Positions 1 through 8,662 of a stretch of 64,000 nucleotides of DNA are shown piece after piece; position 1 is the stretch's first letter; each line of letters starts with the position of its first letter. This DNA is from Orlajensenia leifsoniae (GTDB taxonomy: Bacteria; Actinomycetota; Actinomycetes; Actinomycetales; Microbacteriaceae), in the NCBI RefSeq assembly GCF_004570845.1, contig NZ_SPQZ01000001.1:434001-498000 (forward strand), read 5' to 3'. The notes under the pieces are model-generated. The model saw only the letters and a program-made list of their open reading frames with translations, ran no database searches and was not told the origin of the DNA. The translations under genes and the position numbers were made by a program.

Positions 1-809
1 TTCTTGCAGGCCCAGACGTAGCCGCCCTCCCACTTGAGCGACGATGCGACCATGTCGTCGATCAGGCGGTGCTCGTAGGTGAGACCCGCGGCGTCGAACT
101 GCTCCTTGAACTCGGTCTCGAAGATCTCCTGGAAGAGGTCCTTGAACCGGCCGTCGTAGGCCTTGAGGATCGTGTTCTTGGTGGACAGGTAGACCGGGTA
201 GTTGCGGTCGAGGCCGTAGTTGAGCGAGGCGCGAGCGAAGTCGCGGATCGAGTCGTCGAGGTTGTACATGCCCATCGCCACGCCGGAACCCGGCGACTGG
301 AAGACCTCGAAGGACTGCGGCTCCGAGCCGTCCTTCGGGGTGAAGGTCATCGTGAGGGTTCCCTCGCCCTCGAAGCGGAAGTCGGTGGCACGGTACTGGT
401 CGCCGAAGGCGTGGCGACCGACGATGATCGGCTTGTTCCAGCCGGGGACGAGGCGCGGGATGTTCGAGATGATGATCGGCTCGCGGAAGATCACGCCGCC
501 GAGGATGTTGCGGATGGTGCCGTTCGGCGAGCGCCACATCTTCTTCAGGCCGAACTCCTCGACGCGGGCCTCGTCGGGGGTGATGGTGGCGCACTTGACG
601 CCGACGCCGTGCTTCAGGATGGCGTGAGCCGCGTCGACCGTGATCTGGTCGTCGGTCTCGTCACGCTTCTGGATGGAGAGGTCGTAGTACTCGAGGTCGA
701 TGTCGAGGTACGGGTGGATGAGTGAATCCTTGATGGCCTGCCAGATGATGCGTGTCATCTCGTCGCCGTCGAGCTCGACGACGGTGCCTTCAACCTTGAT
801 CTTGGACAA
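1..809 (-). CDS. icd: NADP-dependent isocitrate dehydrogenase, C-terminus cut by window edge
   Basis: Oxidises isocitrate to 2-oxoglutarate and CO2 with NADP+ in the TCA cycle. About 269 codons are visible. The reading frame gives the dimeric (eukaryote-like) IDH pattern: a start region [19 protein letters not shown], then [12 protein letters not shown], the substrate loop [33 protein letters not shown] and the region around [11 protein letters not shown]. The gene runs leftward off the window. The start is TTG at 807-809, chosen because AGGAGAAC lies just upstream and the protein family begins here. The divergent neighbour is the GNAT gene. The intergenic region holds the 22-bp palindrome at 873-894 that is repeated upstream of sucC. 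Identity is very secure; only the C-terminus is unseen. Confidence 0.96.
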   Translation of the reverse strand, partial: MSKIKVEGTVVELDGDEMTRIIWQAIKDSLIHPYLDIDLEYYDLSIQKRDETDDQITVDAAHAILKHGVGVKCATITPDEARVEEFGLKKMWRSPNGTIRNILGGVIFREPIIISNIPRLVPGWNKPIIVGRHAFGDQYRATDFRFEGEGTLTMTFTPKDGSEPQSFEVFQSPGSGVAMGMYNLDDSIRDFARASLNYGLDRNYPVYLSTKNTILKAYDGRFKDLFQEIFETEFKEQFDAAGLTYEHRLIDDMVASSLKWEGGYVWACK

Positions 810-872
810 TTGTTGTTCTCCTCGAAAGATGCGGGCCGATCGGCCCCGACAATCCTACCCGAGCAACGCAAC

Positions 873-894
873 TATCTCGACATCAAGACAGTTT
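873..894. promoter_or_regulatory. Palindromic operator candidate upstream of icd
   Basis: Imperfect inverted repeat of the form TCTCGA-CA-TCAAGA followed by CAGTTT, lying about 64 bases upstream of the icd start. The 22 bases match 28148-28169 upstream of sucC at 21 positions. Two unrelated intergenic regions sharing this, both ahead of TCA-cycle genes, points to a common regulator. The half-site TCAAGA/TCTTGA resembles MarR-family operators; I recall TamR of Streptomyces acting on TCA genes through such sites, but the identity of the regulator here is inference. Confidence 0.6.
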
Positions 895-969
895 GCTCGG
901 ATTTCCGCGGGTGACGTCGGCGCAAAGGCCGACTTTCCGCTGCGGCGACGAGCAGGATAGCCTTGCGTC

Positions 970-1422
970 ATGGGTGAGATCAGACTGGAAGAACTGTCGG
1001 CGTCGAATATCGCGGCGGCGAACACCCTGAGCCTGAAGCCCGGTCAGGAGCAGTTCATCACGCCGGTCTCGTACTCGGCCGAGACGACGGTCACCGACCC
1101 CGCCGCGGCCTGGCAGCGCGTCGCCCGTCTCGACGACAAGGTCGTCGGCTTCATCCACGGCAACTTCGATCCCGACAACGAGCACGACGAGTTCCGTGCC
1201 TGCATCTGGCGCATCAACGTCGACGCCGATGCCCAGGGCCAGGGCGTCGGACGTTTCCTCGCCCGCGCCCTCGCCGAGGAGGCCCGCACGCGCGGCTTCG
1301 ACCGCATCACGGTGATGTGGGAGCCCGGCACCGAGGGGCCGGAGGCGTTCTTCCACCGCATCGGATTCGTCGACGTCGACCAGACCCAGTACGGCGACAT
1401 CATCGGTGCCCTCGCCCTCTGA
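970..1422 (+). CDS. GNAT family N-acetyltransferase
   Basis: Transfers an acyl group from acyl-CoA to an unknown amine. The 150-residue protein is a single GNAT domain. The acetyl-CoA binding motif A is clear: the strand ending INVDADA is followed by the loop QGQGVGRFLARAL. The C-terminal part (WEPGTEGPEAFFHRIGFVDV) is the usual motif B region. No Shine-Dalgarno sequence precedes the ATG. Instead a TANNNT hexamer (TAGCCT, 958-963) ends six bases before it, so a leaderless transcript is plausible. It overlaps the following gene by 17 bases. The substrate cannot be read from the sequence. Confidence 0.88.
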   Translation: MGEIRLEELSASNIAAANTLSLKPGQEQFITPVSYSAETTVTDPAAAWQRVARLDDKVVGFIHGNFDPDNEHDEFRACIWRINVDADAQGQGVGRFLARALAEEARTRGFDRITVMWEPGTEGPEAFFHRIGFVDVDQTQYGDIIGALAL

Positions 1423-1783
1423 ACCCGGCCACGTCGGGCGCGCCGGACGGCCGGCAGCGGCATCCGCTCCCCGTCGTCAGCCTGCCATCGCGGAGGGCTT
1501 CGTCGCCGCGGTGCTCGAGGTCGTCGACTCCATTCCGCCCGGCCACGTCATGACCTACGGTGATGTCGCAGCCACCCTCGGTTCGCGTGGCGCCCGCGTG
1601 GTCGGGCAGGTCATGGCGCGGTACGGCTCCGATGCGCCCTGGTGGCGCGTCATCAGGGCCGGCGGGCATCCGCCGATAGACCACGAGGATCGCGCTCTCG
1701 TGCACTACCGCGACGAGGGCACCCCCATCGTGCTGACGGATGCCGGCTACCGCGTGGCGTCGGCGGCGCGCTGGCGGCCCTGA
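1406..1783 (+). CDS. Alkyltransferase-like protein (MGMT family, no catalytic Cys)
   Basis: A 125-residue protein of the O6-alkylguanine-DNA methyltransferase C-terminal fold. The helix-turn-helix region reads IPPGHVMTYGDVAATLGSRGARVVGQVM, as in the DNA-binding domain. The active-site motif PCHRV of true methyltransferases is here PWWRVIRAGG, with Trp in place of the acceptor Cys. That is the hallmark of alkyltransferase-like (ATL) proteins, which bind alkylated guanine and recruit nucleotide excision repair rather than removing the alkyl group. It overlaps the GNAT gene by 17 bases, so the two are probably cotranscribed. The low-complexity first 28 residues suggest the true start could be a little downstream. 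Confidence 0.88.
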   Translation: MPSPSEPGHVGRAGRPAAASAPRRQPAIAEGFVAAVLEVVDSIPPGHVMTYGDVAATLGSRGARVVGQVMARYGSDAPWWRVIRAGGHPPIDHEDRALVHYRDEGTPIVLTDAGYRVASAARWRP

Positions 1784-1816
1784 CCGCCCGGTCCCCCAGC
1801 TCGCCCGTGGTGGTCG

Positions 1817-3610
1817 TCAGCTGACGCGCTGCTCGACGAGTGCAGCGGCCGGGATGCGCGCGGCGACCGTCGTGCCGCGCCCTCCATCCCCCATCGACAG
1901 CTCCACCGTTCCGCCGAGCGCCGCGATGCGGTCGACGAGCCCCATGAGCCCCGTGCCCTTCGAGAAGTCGGCTCCCCCGCGGCCGTCATCGGTGACGCTC
2001 ACGCTCAGTCCGTCGTCATCTGCGGCCAGACGGATGCTGCAGTGCGATGCCCCGGCGTACTTGGCGACGTTCGTCAGGCACTCCGCGATGAAGAAGTAGA
2101 GCGTGGTCTCGGTCAACGGGGGCAGGTGATCGGGGACGTCGACGTCGACCTGCACGGGCACCGGTGAGCGCGCCACCAGCTCGCTGATCGCCATGCCCAG
2201 GCCGCCGAGGGTGAGTGAGCTCGGGTGGATGCCGCGCGCGAGCTCGCGCAGCTGCTTCAGGGAGCCGCTCAGCTGCGCGAGTGCGTCCTCGAGATCGGCC
2301 GCGAGCCCGTCGTTGCCGTCGGCGCTGGCACGCGTGATCGCCATCCGCAGGCTGAGGGCGAGCGACACGAGCGACTGCTGCGAGCCGTCGTGCAGGTCGC
2401 GCTCGATCTTCTTGCGGGCTTGGATGCCGGCCTCGATGATGCGCACGCGCGACTCCCGCACCTCCTCGAGCGTCTGCTCCAGCTCCTCGCGCAGGCGTCC
2501 GTTGTCGACGGAGAGGGTCAGGGCGGTCGACACGGCGTCCAGCAGCTCCTGGTTCTCGCTGAGCGCCCTGTCGTGATCGATGACGGCCAGACGCCCGGAC
2601 TGGGAGTCGATCGGCATGATGGCGCGCCCGCGGGGCCGCGACCGATCGGGTTCCCCCTGCATCACGGTGCCACGGGAGTCGACGTAGCCGTCGAGCTGCG
2701 GCTCCCACCAGTACACCTTGAGCGCCGGGTCGCGCAGGGTCTCGGCGAGCACCGCCTGCCAGTAGTCGCGGTCGACGCCGTCACGGGTGTGCACCATGAG
2801 GTCCGACACCCGCCCCCGGAGGCTCCGGATGAAGACGAGCCCGGCGACGAAGCTGATCGGGATCGAAGCCGTTCCGAGGTACCCGAGGTAGGTGAACAGG
2901 GCGGAGCTGCCGCCGGTGATGTCGGAGACCGTGCCGTAGGTGACTGCGGCGCACCACAGGATGAGGGCGACGGGCATCACGAACGCGACGTTGCGCGCCG
3001 GCGTCGTGCCGCGCATCCAGCGCACAGTGACCAGCACGATGATGCCGATGATCAGCGCGATGCCGAGAGCCCGGAACCCGAGGTCGATGGCCGAGTAGAG
3101 AGCCTCGTTGGCCGCGAAGGCGTAGGCGTTCGGAGCACAGGCGCAGTCGGGGTAGCGAGCCGGAGCCGGCATGAGGAACAGCACGGCCAGCATCCGGATG
3201 ACGACCGCGACGCCCCCGATGGCGAGCAGCCACTTCTCCACGGGGCCGAAGAAGCGCCCTGTCGGATACACGACGACGAGTCCAGCCTGCAGCACGGCCC
3301 AGAAGAGCCCGACGGACTCCAGCAGCGGCCAGAGCGCGCCGTAGGGCCACATGGCCGCGATGAAGGCCGGCGGCAGCCAGAGGAACGCGATCGTGATCAT
3401 GATGCGCGCCGGGATGGGCGAGTCGGCCGTCTCCCACGCGATCCACGCGCACACGGCGTAGCTGAGGCCGGCGAAGGCGTGGAAGATCGTCCCACTCAGC
3501 GACCAGGGCTGGGTCAGTGCCGCGGCCTCGAAGCCGATGACCTCCTGGGCGACGATGAGCGCCGCCGCGAGGGCGACGAGCAGGAGCCTGCGGAGCCGCA
3601 GTGGTGTCAC
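1817..3610 (-). CDS. Membrane sensor histidine kinase, NarL/LiaS-like class
   Basis: Two-component sensor of 597 residues. The N-terminal 270 residues carry about eight hydrophobic segments, roughly at 9-27, 38-60, 70-93, 98-116, 128-146, 173-196, 207-226 and 245-262. A cytoplasmic linker follows, then a coiled coil (about 360-400) leading into the HisKA_3 dimerisation motif ERDLHDGSQQSLVSLAL with the phosphoacceptor at His407. The C-terminal HATPase domain shows FIAECLTNVAKYAGA, VTDDGRGG and GTGLMGLVDRIAALGG. It overlaps the response regulator gene by 4 bases, so the pair is translationally coupled. There is no recognisable extracellular sensor domain; the signal may be sensed within the membrane. 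Confidence 0.92.
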   Translation of the reverse strand: MTPLRLRRLLLVALAAALIVAQEVIGFEAAALTQPWSLSGTIFHAFAGLSYAVCAWIAWETADSPIPARIMITIAFLWLPPAFIAAMWPYGALWPLLESVGLFWAVLQAGLVVVYPTGRFFGPVEKWLLAIGGVAVVIRMLAVLFLMPAPARYPDCACAPNAYAFAANEALYSAIDLGFRALGIALIIGIIVLVTVRWMRGTTPARNVAFVMPVALILWCAAVTYGTVSDITGGSSALFTYLGYLGTASIPISFVAGLVFIRSLRGRVSDLMVHTRDGVDRDYWQAVLAETLRDPALKVYWWEPQLDGYVDSRGTVMQGEPDRSRPRGRAIMPIDSQSGRLAVIDHDRALSENQELLDAVSTALTLSVDNGRLREELEQTLEEVRESRVRIIEAGIQARKKIERDLHDGSQQSLVSLALSLRMAITRASADGNDGLAADLEDALAQLSGSLKQLRELARGIHPSSLTLGGLGMAISELVARSPVPVQVDVDVPDHLPPLTETTLYFFIAECLTNVAKYAGASHCSIRLAADDDGLSVSVTDDGRGGADFSKGTGLMGLVDRIAALGGTVELSMGDGGRGTTVAARIPAAALVEQRVS

Positions 3611-4284
3611 GGCTGGCCGAGCAGGCGGAGCACGGCGAGGACCCGCCGGTGATCCGTGGGCGACTCGTCGATGCCGAGCTTCGACATGATGTTCCCGATG
3701 TGGGTCTCGACGGTCTTGAGGCTGAGGAACAGCGTCGAGGCGATGCCGGAGTTCGATTTCCCCTCGGCCATGAGCGAGAGCACGTCCCGTTCCCTGGGGG
3801 TGAGCACCTCGACCGATGGGTTGCCCTTCTGCGCGACGAGTTGGGCGACGACCTCGCTGTCGACGACCGAACCGCCCGATGCCACGGTCCGCACCGCCTG
3901 GACGAGCCGCTCCGGCTCGGCGACGCGGTCCTTCAACAGGTAGCCCGTGCCTCCACCGGCGCTCATCGCCCGGATGGCGTAGGCCGGGGTCGCATACATG
4001 GAGAGCAGGAGCACGCCGACCTTCGAGCCGTTGGCACGCAGGGTCTCGAGAGCGACGATGCCCTCGTCGGTGTGCGTCGGCGGCATCCGGATGTCGAGGA
4101 CGACGGCGTCGACGGGCTGCTCCTGCACGACCCGCAGCAACTCGGCCGCCGTGCCGACCGAGGCGACGATCTCGCAGCCGCCGGCCGTGAGGACCGTGGA
4201 GATCCCCGTGCGCAACAGCATCGCGTCGTCGGCGATGGCGACCCTGGTCGGCGTCCCGTCAGGGGTGACTCTCTCCGCGTTCAT
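3607..4284 (-). CDS. NarL/FixJ-type response regulator
   Basis: DNA-binding partner of the adjacent histidine kinase. Of 225 residues, 12-130 form the receiver domain: acidic pair Asp19-Asp20, phosphoacceptor Asp64 in VVLDIRMPP, and the conserved Lys in GYLLKDRV. Residues about 160-220 form the LuxR-type helix-turn-helix (LTPRERDVLSLMAEGKSNSG, then LSLKTVETHIGNIMSKLGI). It lies immediately upstream of and overlaps the kinase. Target genes cannot be read from the window. The stand-alone receiver 89 bases upstream on the same strand may compete for or relay phosphate. Confidence 0.93.
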   Translation of the reverse strand: MNAERVTPDGTPTRVAIADDAMLLRTGISTVLTAGGCEIVASVGTAAELLRVVQEQPVDAVVLDIRMPPTHTDEGIVALETLRANGSKVGVLLLSMYATPAYAIRAMSAGGGTGYLLKDRVAEPERLVQAVRTVASGGSVVDSEVVAQLVAQKGNPSVEVLTPRERDVLSLMAEGKSNSGIASTLFLSLKTVETHIGNIMSKLGIDESPTDHRRVLAVLRLLGQP

Positions 4285-4373
4285 GATCGTCCAGTCTGTC
4301 GGGCGCCGTTCTCGCGACGCTGGGGGTGACGGATTTGACTGAAGGTGCTGTGCGATTGTGCAGGTGCCGCGGG

Positions 4374-4724
4374 TCAGGCGACGAATTCGCGGAGACCGGC
4401 TCCGGAGAGCTCGTCCTTCGGGATGAAGCCGTCGGCGCCACTCGTCTCGATGCGACTGCCATAGTCACTCCGATCGCGACTCGATGTGAGAACGATAGCG
4501 AACGAACCGAGCGCGCGCAGCGATGGAACAACATCGAAACCCATCGCATCCGGCAGCATCACGTCGAGAAGCACGAGGTCCGGCAGGCTCTCGCCCACGA
4601 GCGCGACCCCGGTGAGGGCGGACGCGGCGTCGCCGACCACCTCGAAGCCGTCGGCTTCGAGGAGCCTGCGCACCTGATCACGAAACACGTCGTGGTCGTC
4701 GACGATCACCACCCGAGACACCAT
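4374..4724 (-). CDS. Stand-alone receiver-domain response regulator
   Basis: A 116-residue CheY-like protein consisting only of a receiver domain. Visible are the acidic pair Asp9-Asp10 in VVIVDDHDVF, phosphoacceptor Asp54 in LLDVMLPD, the switch Ser/Thr in IVLTSSRD and the Lys in FIPKDEL. There is no output domain. It precedes the LuxR regulator/kinase pair on the same strand with an 89-base gap, so it is probably part of the same signalling unit as a phosphate sink, relay or modulator. The start at 4724 (MVSRVVIVDD) was chosen because the longer open frame upstream has no homologous character and crosses the divergent leader region. Confidence 0.85.
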   Translation of the reverse strand: MVSRVVIVDDHDVFRDQVRRLLEADGFEVVGDAASALTGVALVGESLPDLVLLDVMLPDAMGFDVVPSLRALGSFAIVLTSSRDRSDYGSRIETSGADGFIPKDELSGAGLREFVA

Positions 4725-4841
4725 GTCCCGATTGTCCCCCGGGCGCAGACCTCGACCTGACCAGCGAGCCGAAGATCGGGGACCACCCCGAGACCTCACG
4801 GAGGGCGCGCACCGATCCGCGCCCCCGTTCGAGGGAGGAAC

Positions 4842-4886
4842 ATGACTGTCGAACTCGCGAAAACGTACCGGGCACAGCGGTCGTGA
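4842..4886 (+). CDS. Putative 14-residue leader peptide upstream of the decarboxylase pair
   Basis: A short ORF encoding MTVELAKTYRAQRS with an excellent ribosome binding site (GAGGGAGGAAC, 4831-4841) directly before its ATG. It ends 56 bases before a pair of mutually exclusive RNA stems (4942-4995) and about 230 bases before the membrane-protein/decarboxylase genes. A 7-bp hairpin (4803-4824) precedes it. Short ORF, strong Shine-Dalgarno and downstream alternative stems form the classical layout of translation-dependent attenuation. That it is translated and regulatory is inference. Confidence 0.5.
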   Translation: MTVELAKTYRAQRS

Positions 4887-4941
4887 CTCGCAGATCCAGC
4901 TCGTCGGCATCCGGACCCGAACACGGACAGACGATCAGCCG

Positions 4942-4995
4942 GTCGGGTTCACGAAGAGGGGGAAGACCTGAACCCGACAGGTCCTCCCCCTCTTC
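4942..4995 (+). promoter_or_regulatory. Alternative stem (attenuator-like) RNA element
   Basis: Two overlapping inverted repeats. A (4942-4950, GTCGGGTTC) is perfectly complementary to A' (4970-4978, GAACCCGAC). B (4953-4969) pairs with B' (4979-4995) over 17 positions with one mismatch. A' is exactly the 9-base loop of the B:B' hairpin, so the stems are mutually exclusive, apart from a strained pseudoknot. B is G-rich and B' C/U-rich. No U-tract follows B', so if it terminates transcription it is not by the textbook intrinsic mechanism. It lies in the leader of the gene pair beginning at 5117. Confidence 0.6.
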
Positions 4996-5116
4996 ACGTG
5001 CGCGTGGAGCCGGCCGGACTCCCCCGCGGCGGCCGGCCACATGTCCGGGTTGTCCCCTCCACGTCGAGGTGCCAGCACCGACGCGGCAGCGGCTGCAGCG
5101 GACGAGGATCGCCTGC

Positions 5117-5632
5117 GTGACCTCCCTCCGAACCCGTCGATCAGCCCAGGTGTGGCTCGCGCGCTACCTGGTGCCCGAGATCCTCGGAACGGCGGCGGCC
5201 CTGCTGGCGGCGTGGAGCGTCTACGAGGCGACTCGGTCCCTGGCCGTCTCCGCGGTGGCGGGCACTCTCGCCGAGACCATCGGCTACTACGCGGTCATCG
5301 TCGCGCGCACGGTGCGCGGGCATGCGGCGACGAACGGCCCGGTCGCCACGACGTGGCTCAGCATCCGCTCGCTCGGTGCCGAATTCGGACCGGCCGAGAT
5401 CGTCGACACCCTGCTGGTGCGCCCCGCACTGCTCTGGGCCATCCCGGCCACGATGGGCGCCACCCCGCTCGCCTGGCTGGTCGGCAAGCTCGCCTCCGAC
5501 GTCGTTTTCTATGTCATCACCATCACGAGCTTCGAGCTCGGCAAGCGTGTCATCCTGCCCCACCCGAAGGAGAATCATGACCCCCGCATCCCTGTCGACG
5601 TTGCCGGCTCCGTCGGTCCGGCAGTCCGCTGA
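5117..5632 (+). CDS. Small integral membrane protein paired with a PLP decarboxylase
   Basis: A 171-residue protein not assigned to a known family. It has three or four hydrophobic segments: about 14-34 (ending in AAALLAAW), 38-60, 103-124 and 128-146, with a basic N-terminus (inside). The chosen start is GTG at 5117 with GAGG nine bases upstream; a longer in-frame extension to 4883 lacks protein-like composition and crosses the RNA element. Its 3' end overlaps the decarboxylase gene by 56 bases, so the two are translationally linked. Candidate roles are a transporter or membrane anchor for the decarboxylase product. That is inference from the pairing only. Confidence 0.65.
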   Translation: MTSLRTRRSAQVWLARYLVPEILGTAAALLAAWSVYEATRSLAVSAVAGTLAETIGYYAVIVARTVRGHAATNGPVATTWLSIRSLGAEFGPAEIVDTLLVRPALLWAIPATMGATPLAWLVGKLASDVVFYVITITSFELGKRVILPHPKENHDPRIPVDVAGSVGPAVR

Positions 5633-6860
5633 CGACGGGCACATCGTTCGAACCGCCGCCCGCGTTCCGGCCCCTACACACCGCGCCAGGGTGCGCGCCG
5701 AGCTCGCGCGGTACAGCGCGGCCATCGGGCTGACCGGCATCGTGCGGCGCCATGGCTCGCCGCTCCTGGTGCTCGACACCGCGCGCGTGCGCGACCAACT
5801 CCACCTCCTGCAGCGGGAACTTCCGGCTGCGCACGTCCACTTCGCGACCAAGGCCCTCCCGCATCCGGCCGTCGTCCGTACGATCGCGGAGACCGGGGCC
5901 TCGTTCGAGGTCGCGTCACGGGGTGAGATCGCCCTGCTCCGAGACGCCGGCGTCGATGTCGGGCGCACGCTGCACACGCATCCGATCCGGTCGCGAGCGG
6001 ATATCGCCGATGCCTACTGCAGCGGCATCCGGCGCTTCGTGGTCGACAACCCGGGCGAACTGTGGAAGCTCGCGGTGCTGCCCCGCGACATCGACGTGCT
6101 CGTGCGGTTGAGCTTTCCGAACCCCGCCGCGCGGTGCGACCTGTCCACCAAGTTCGGCGCGACCGAGGTGCAGGCAGCGGCTCTCGTGGAGCAGGCCATC
6201 GGGCTGGGAGTGAGCGTTGCGGGATTCAGCTTCCATGTCGGCAGTCAGACCACGACGGTCGCTCCCTTCGAGCGCGCCATCCGCCGCACGACCAGCCTGA
6301 TGAGCGAACTCGAGGTTCGCACCGGAGCGCGCTTCTCCGTGCTCGACCTCGGCGGCGGCTTCCCGATCGGCTATGACGAGGCCGTGCCCGATCTCGCCGT
6401 GCTGGGTGCCGGCATCCGCACGGCCATCGCCGCGGGCGGTCGGAATGACACCGTGCTGCTGGAGCCCGGCCGGTTCGTCACCGCCACGGCGATGACGCTG
6501 GTCTCCCGCGTGATCGGATCGAGCGACCGGGTCGACGGGCGGTGGCACTACCTCGACGACGGGCTGTACGGCAGCTACTCCAACGTGCTGACCGAAGGGG
6601 TGCATCCGCTGGTCTTCGCCGCGAGCGAGCTCACGGGATCGGCGGTCCCGGATGCCGCACGCGAACGCGCCACCCTCGCCGGACCGACCTGCGACAGCGT
6701 CGACGTGATCGCGCGCGGCATCGAACTGCCCGCGCTGGATGAGGGCGACCTGCTGGTGAGCCCGATGATGGGCGCGTACACCTCGGTGACGGCTTCGGGG
6801 TTCAACGGACTCGAGCCGACGCCGATCCATGTGATCGACGCCGGCCCGCTCCGCTTCTAG
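5577..6860 (+). CDS. Ornithine/diaminopimelate-type PLP decarboxylase (fold III)
   Basis: About 427 residues of the alanine-racemase-fold decarboxylase family. The PLP-binding Lys is in [10 protein letters not shown] (about residue 92). Other family motifs are FSFHVGSQ, the glycine loop [13 protein letters not shown] for phosphate binding, the catalytic Cys in GPTCDSVDV, and [14 protein letters not shown] near the C-terminus. The GPTCDS and MGAYT..A..FNG signatures match eukaryote-type ornithine decarboxylase better than diaminopimelate decarboxylase, so the likely substrate is ornithine or a related basic amino acid. The start at 5577 follows AAGGAGAATC, inside the preceding gene. It converges on, and overlaps by 4 bases, the ABC exporter gene. 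Confidence 0.85.
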   Translation: MTPASLSTLPAPSVRQSADDGHIVRTAARVPAPTHRARVRAELARYSAAIGLTGIVRRHGSPLLVLDTARVRDQLHLLQRELPAAHVHFATKALPHPAVVRTIAETGASFEVASRGEIALLRDAGVDVGRTLHTHPIRSRADIADAYCSGIRRFVVDNPGELWKLAVLPRDIDVLVRLSFPNPAARCDLSTKFGATEVQAAALVEQAIGLGVSVAGFSFHVGSQTTTVAPFERAIRRTTSLMSELEVRTGARFSVLDLGGGFPIGYDEAVPDLAVLGAGIRTAIAAGGRNDTVLLEPGRFVTATAMTLVSRVIGSSDRVDGRWHYLDDGLYGSYSNVLTEGVHPLVFAASELTGSAVPDAARERATLAGPTCDSVDVIARGIELPALDEGDLLVSPMMGAYTSVTASGFNGLEPTPIHVIDAGPLRF

Positions 6861-8662
6861 ACCAGCGAGTCCCGCCAGGCCGCGTGCAGCTGGGCGAAGC
6901 GCCCCGTGCCCGAGATGAGGTCGTCGGGGGTGCCGTCCTCGACGATGCGGCCGTACTCCATCACCAGCACCCTGTCGGCGATCGCGACGGTCGACAGCCG
7001 GTGGGCGATGATGACGGCCGTGCGGTCTGCGAGCAGGGTCTGCAGGGCCTCCTGCACGAGACGCTCGCTCGGGATGTCGAGCGACGACGTCGCCTCATCG
7101 AGGATGAGCACGGCGGGGTCGGCGAGGAATGCCCGGGCGAACGAGATCAACTGGCGCTGACCCGCGCTCACCCGCCCACCCCGCTTGTTCACGTCGGTGT
7201 CGTAGCCGTTCGGCAGCCCGTCGATGAACTCGTGGGCACCGACCGCCTTCGCCGCCGCCACGATCTCGTCGAACGACGCGTCGGGCTTGCCGATGGCGAT
7301 GTTGTCGGCGACGGAGCCCGAGAACAGGTAGGCCTCCTGCGTGACCATGACGATCGCGCGCCGCAGGTCTTTCGGGTGCAGGTCGCGCAGGTCGACGCCG
7401 TCGAGCGTGACGGCCCCGTCAGTCGGGTCGTAGAACCGCGAGATGAGCTTGGCGAGGGTGGTCTTGCCCGCACCGGTCGACCCGACGAGGGCGATCGTCT
7501 GGCCTGCCGGCAGCTCCAGGTCGAACTGCGGCAGGATCTCGCGATCCGACCTGTAGGCGAACCTCACGCCCTGGAACCGCACCGTGCCCTGGGCCTCCCA
7601 GAGGTCGACGGGCTTCACGGGATCCGGCACGCTCGGCTTCTCCTCGAGCACTCCCGAGATCTTCTCGAGCGCCGCCGTGGCCGACTGGTAGGAGTTGTAG
7701 AACATCGCCATCTCCTCCATGGGGTCGAAGAAGCGCCGCGTGTAGAGCAGGGCCGCGAGCAGCACGCCGATCGCCATCTGCCCGTCGATCACGCGGAAGC
7801 CGCCGACGAACAGGACGACACCGACGGCCACGTTGCCGATGAGCACGAGGCCGGGGTCGAAGATGCCGAACAGCTGGATGACGCGGGCGTTCACGTCGCG
7901 GTAGTCCTCGGTGAGGTCGCCGAACTCCTTCCCGTTGCGCTTCTCCACGCGGAACGCCTTGACGGCACGGATGCCGGTCATGGTCTCGACGAACTTCACG
8001 ATGAGCTTCGCCGAGGCCACGCGCGACTCGCGGAACAGCCGCTGCGACCGCGTCTGGAACCAGCGGGTGAGCACGAACAACGGCACCAGCGCGACGACCA
8101 GCACGAGGCCGCTCGTCCAGTCCAGGGTGAACAGTGCGATGCCGATGAATCCCATGTAGAGCACACCGCGGATGAGGCCGTTGATGCCCTCGTCGAGGAG
8201 CTCGCGGATGGCGTCGAGGTCGCTGGTCTGGCGCGAGATGATACGACCCGAGGTGTACGACTCGTGGAACTCGAGGCTGAGGCGCTGCGTCTGCAGGAAC
8301 ACACGTGTGCGCAGGTCGATGAGTACGGCCTGGCTGATGCGGGCGCTCAACACCGTGTACCAGGCGATGAGCACCGCACCGAGCACGCCGGTGACGAGGT
8401 AGGCGCCGCCGACGAGGCCGAGCGGACCCCAGTCCTGCTTCATGAGGGCGGGAAGGCCCTGGTCGATGCCGATGGCGATCAGCGCCGGACCGGCCACCTG
8501 GAAGGCGGTCGAGAACACGATGACGATGACGGCGAGCACGACGTGCGGCCGCAACGGACGCAGCAGCGAGCCGAGCAGCTTCAACGAGCGCTGGCGGATC
8601 TGACGCGACTCCTCCTTGCTGAAGTCGGTGCGCTCCTCGCCCTCCACTCCGGTGACGCTCAT
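6857..8662 (-). CDS. ABC exporter subunit, canonical NBD (heterodimer partner 2)
   Basis: A 601-residue half-transporter: six-helix exporter membrane domain (about 35-340) fused to an ATPase domain. Walker A is [10 protein letters not shown], Walker [13 protein letters not shown] with the catalytic Glu intact, and the H-loop is IIAHRLSTV. The signature motif is deviant: [17 protein letters not shown] instead of LSGGQ. It overlaps its partner gene by 4 bases. In a heterodimer its deviant signature would face the Asp-containing Walker B of the partner, giving one degenerate and one consensus ATP site. Likely a multidrug or lipid/peptide exporter; the substrate is not visible. Confidence 0.93.
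   Translation of the reverse strand: MSVTGVEGEERTDFSKEESRQIRQRSLKLLGSLLRPLRPHVVLAVIVIVFSTAFQVAGPALIAIGIDQGLPALMKQDWGPLGLVGGAYLVTGVLGAVLIAWYTVLSARISQAVLIDLRTRVFLQTQRLSLEFHESYTSGRIISRQTSDLDAIRELLDEGINGLIRGVLYMGFIGIALFTLDWTSGLVLVVALVPLFVLTRWFQTRSQRLFRESRVASAKLIVKFVETMTGIRAVKAFRVEKRNGKEFGDLTEDYRDVNARVIQLFGIFDPGLVLIGNVAVGVVLFVGGFRVIDGQMAIGVLLAALLYTRRFFDPMEEMAMFYNSYQSATAALEKISGVLEEKPSVPDPVKPVDLWEAQGTVRFQGVRFAYRSDREILPQFDLELPAGQTIALVGSTGAGKTTLAKLISRFYDPTDGAVTLDGVDLRDLHPKDLRRAIVMVTQEAYLFSGSVADNIAIGKPDASFDEIVAAAKAVGAHEFIDGLPNGYDTDVNKRGGRVSAGQRQLISFARAFLADPAVLILDEATSSLDIPSERLVQEALQTLLADRTAVIIAHRLSTVAIADRVLVMEYGRIVEDGTPDDLISGTGRFAQLHAAWRDSLV

Noticed and set aside
4942-4995. Simultaneous pseudoknot of A:A' with B:B'
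   Set aside because: A' occupies the entire 9-base loop of a 17-bp stem, so pairing it with a strand just two bases from the stem base is sterically unlikely; alternative folding is preferred.
4883-5116. N-terminal extension of the membrane protein gene back to 4883
   Set aside because: Arg/Ser/Pro-rich stretch crossing the paired RNA stems; the GTG at 5117 has a suitable GAGG and starts the membrane-protein-like sequence.
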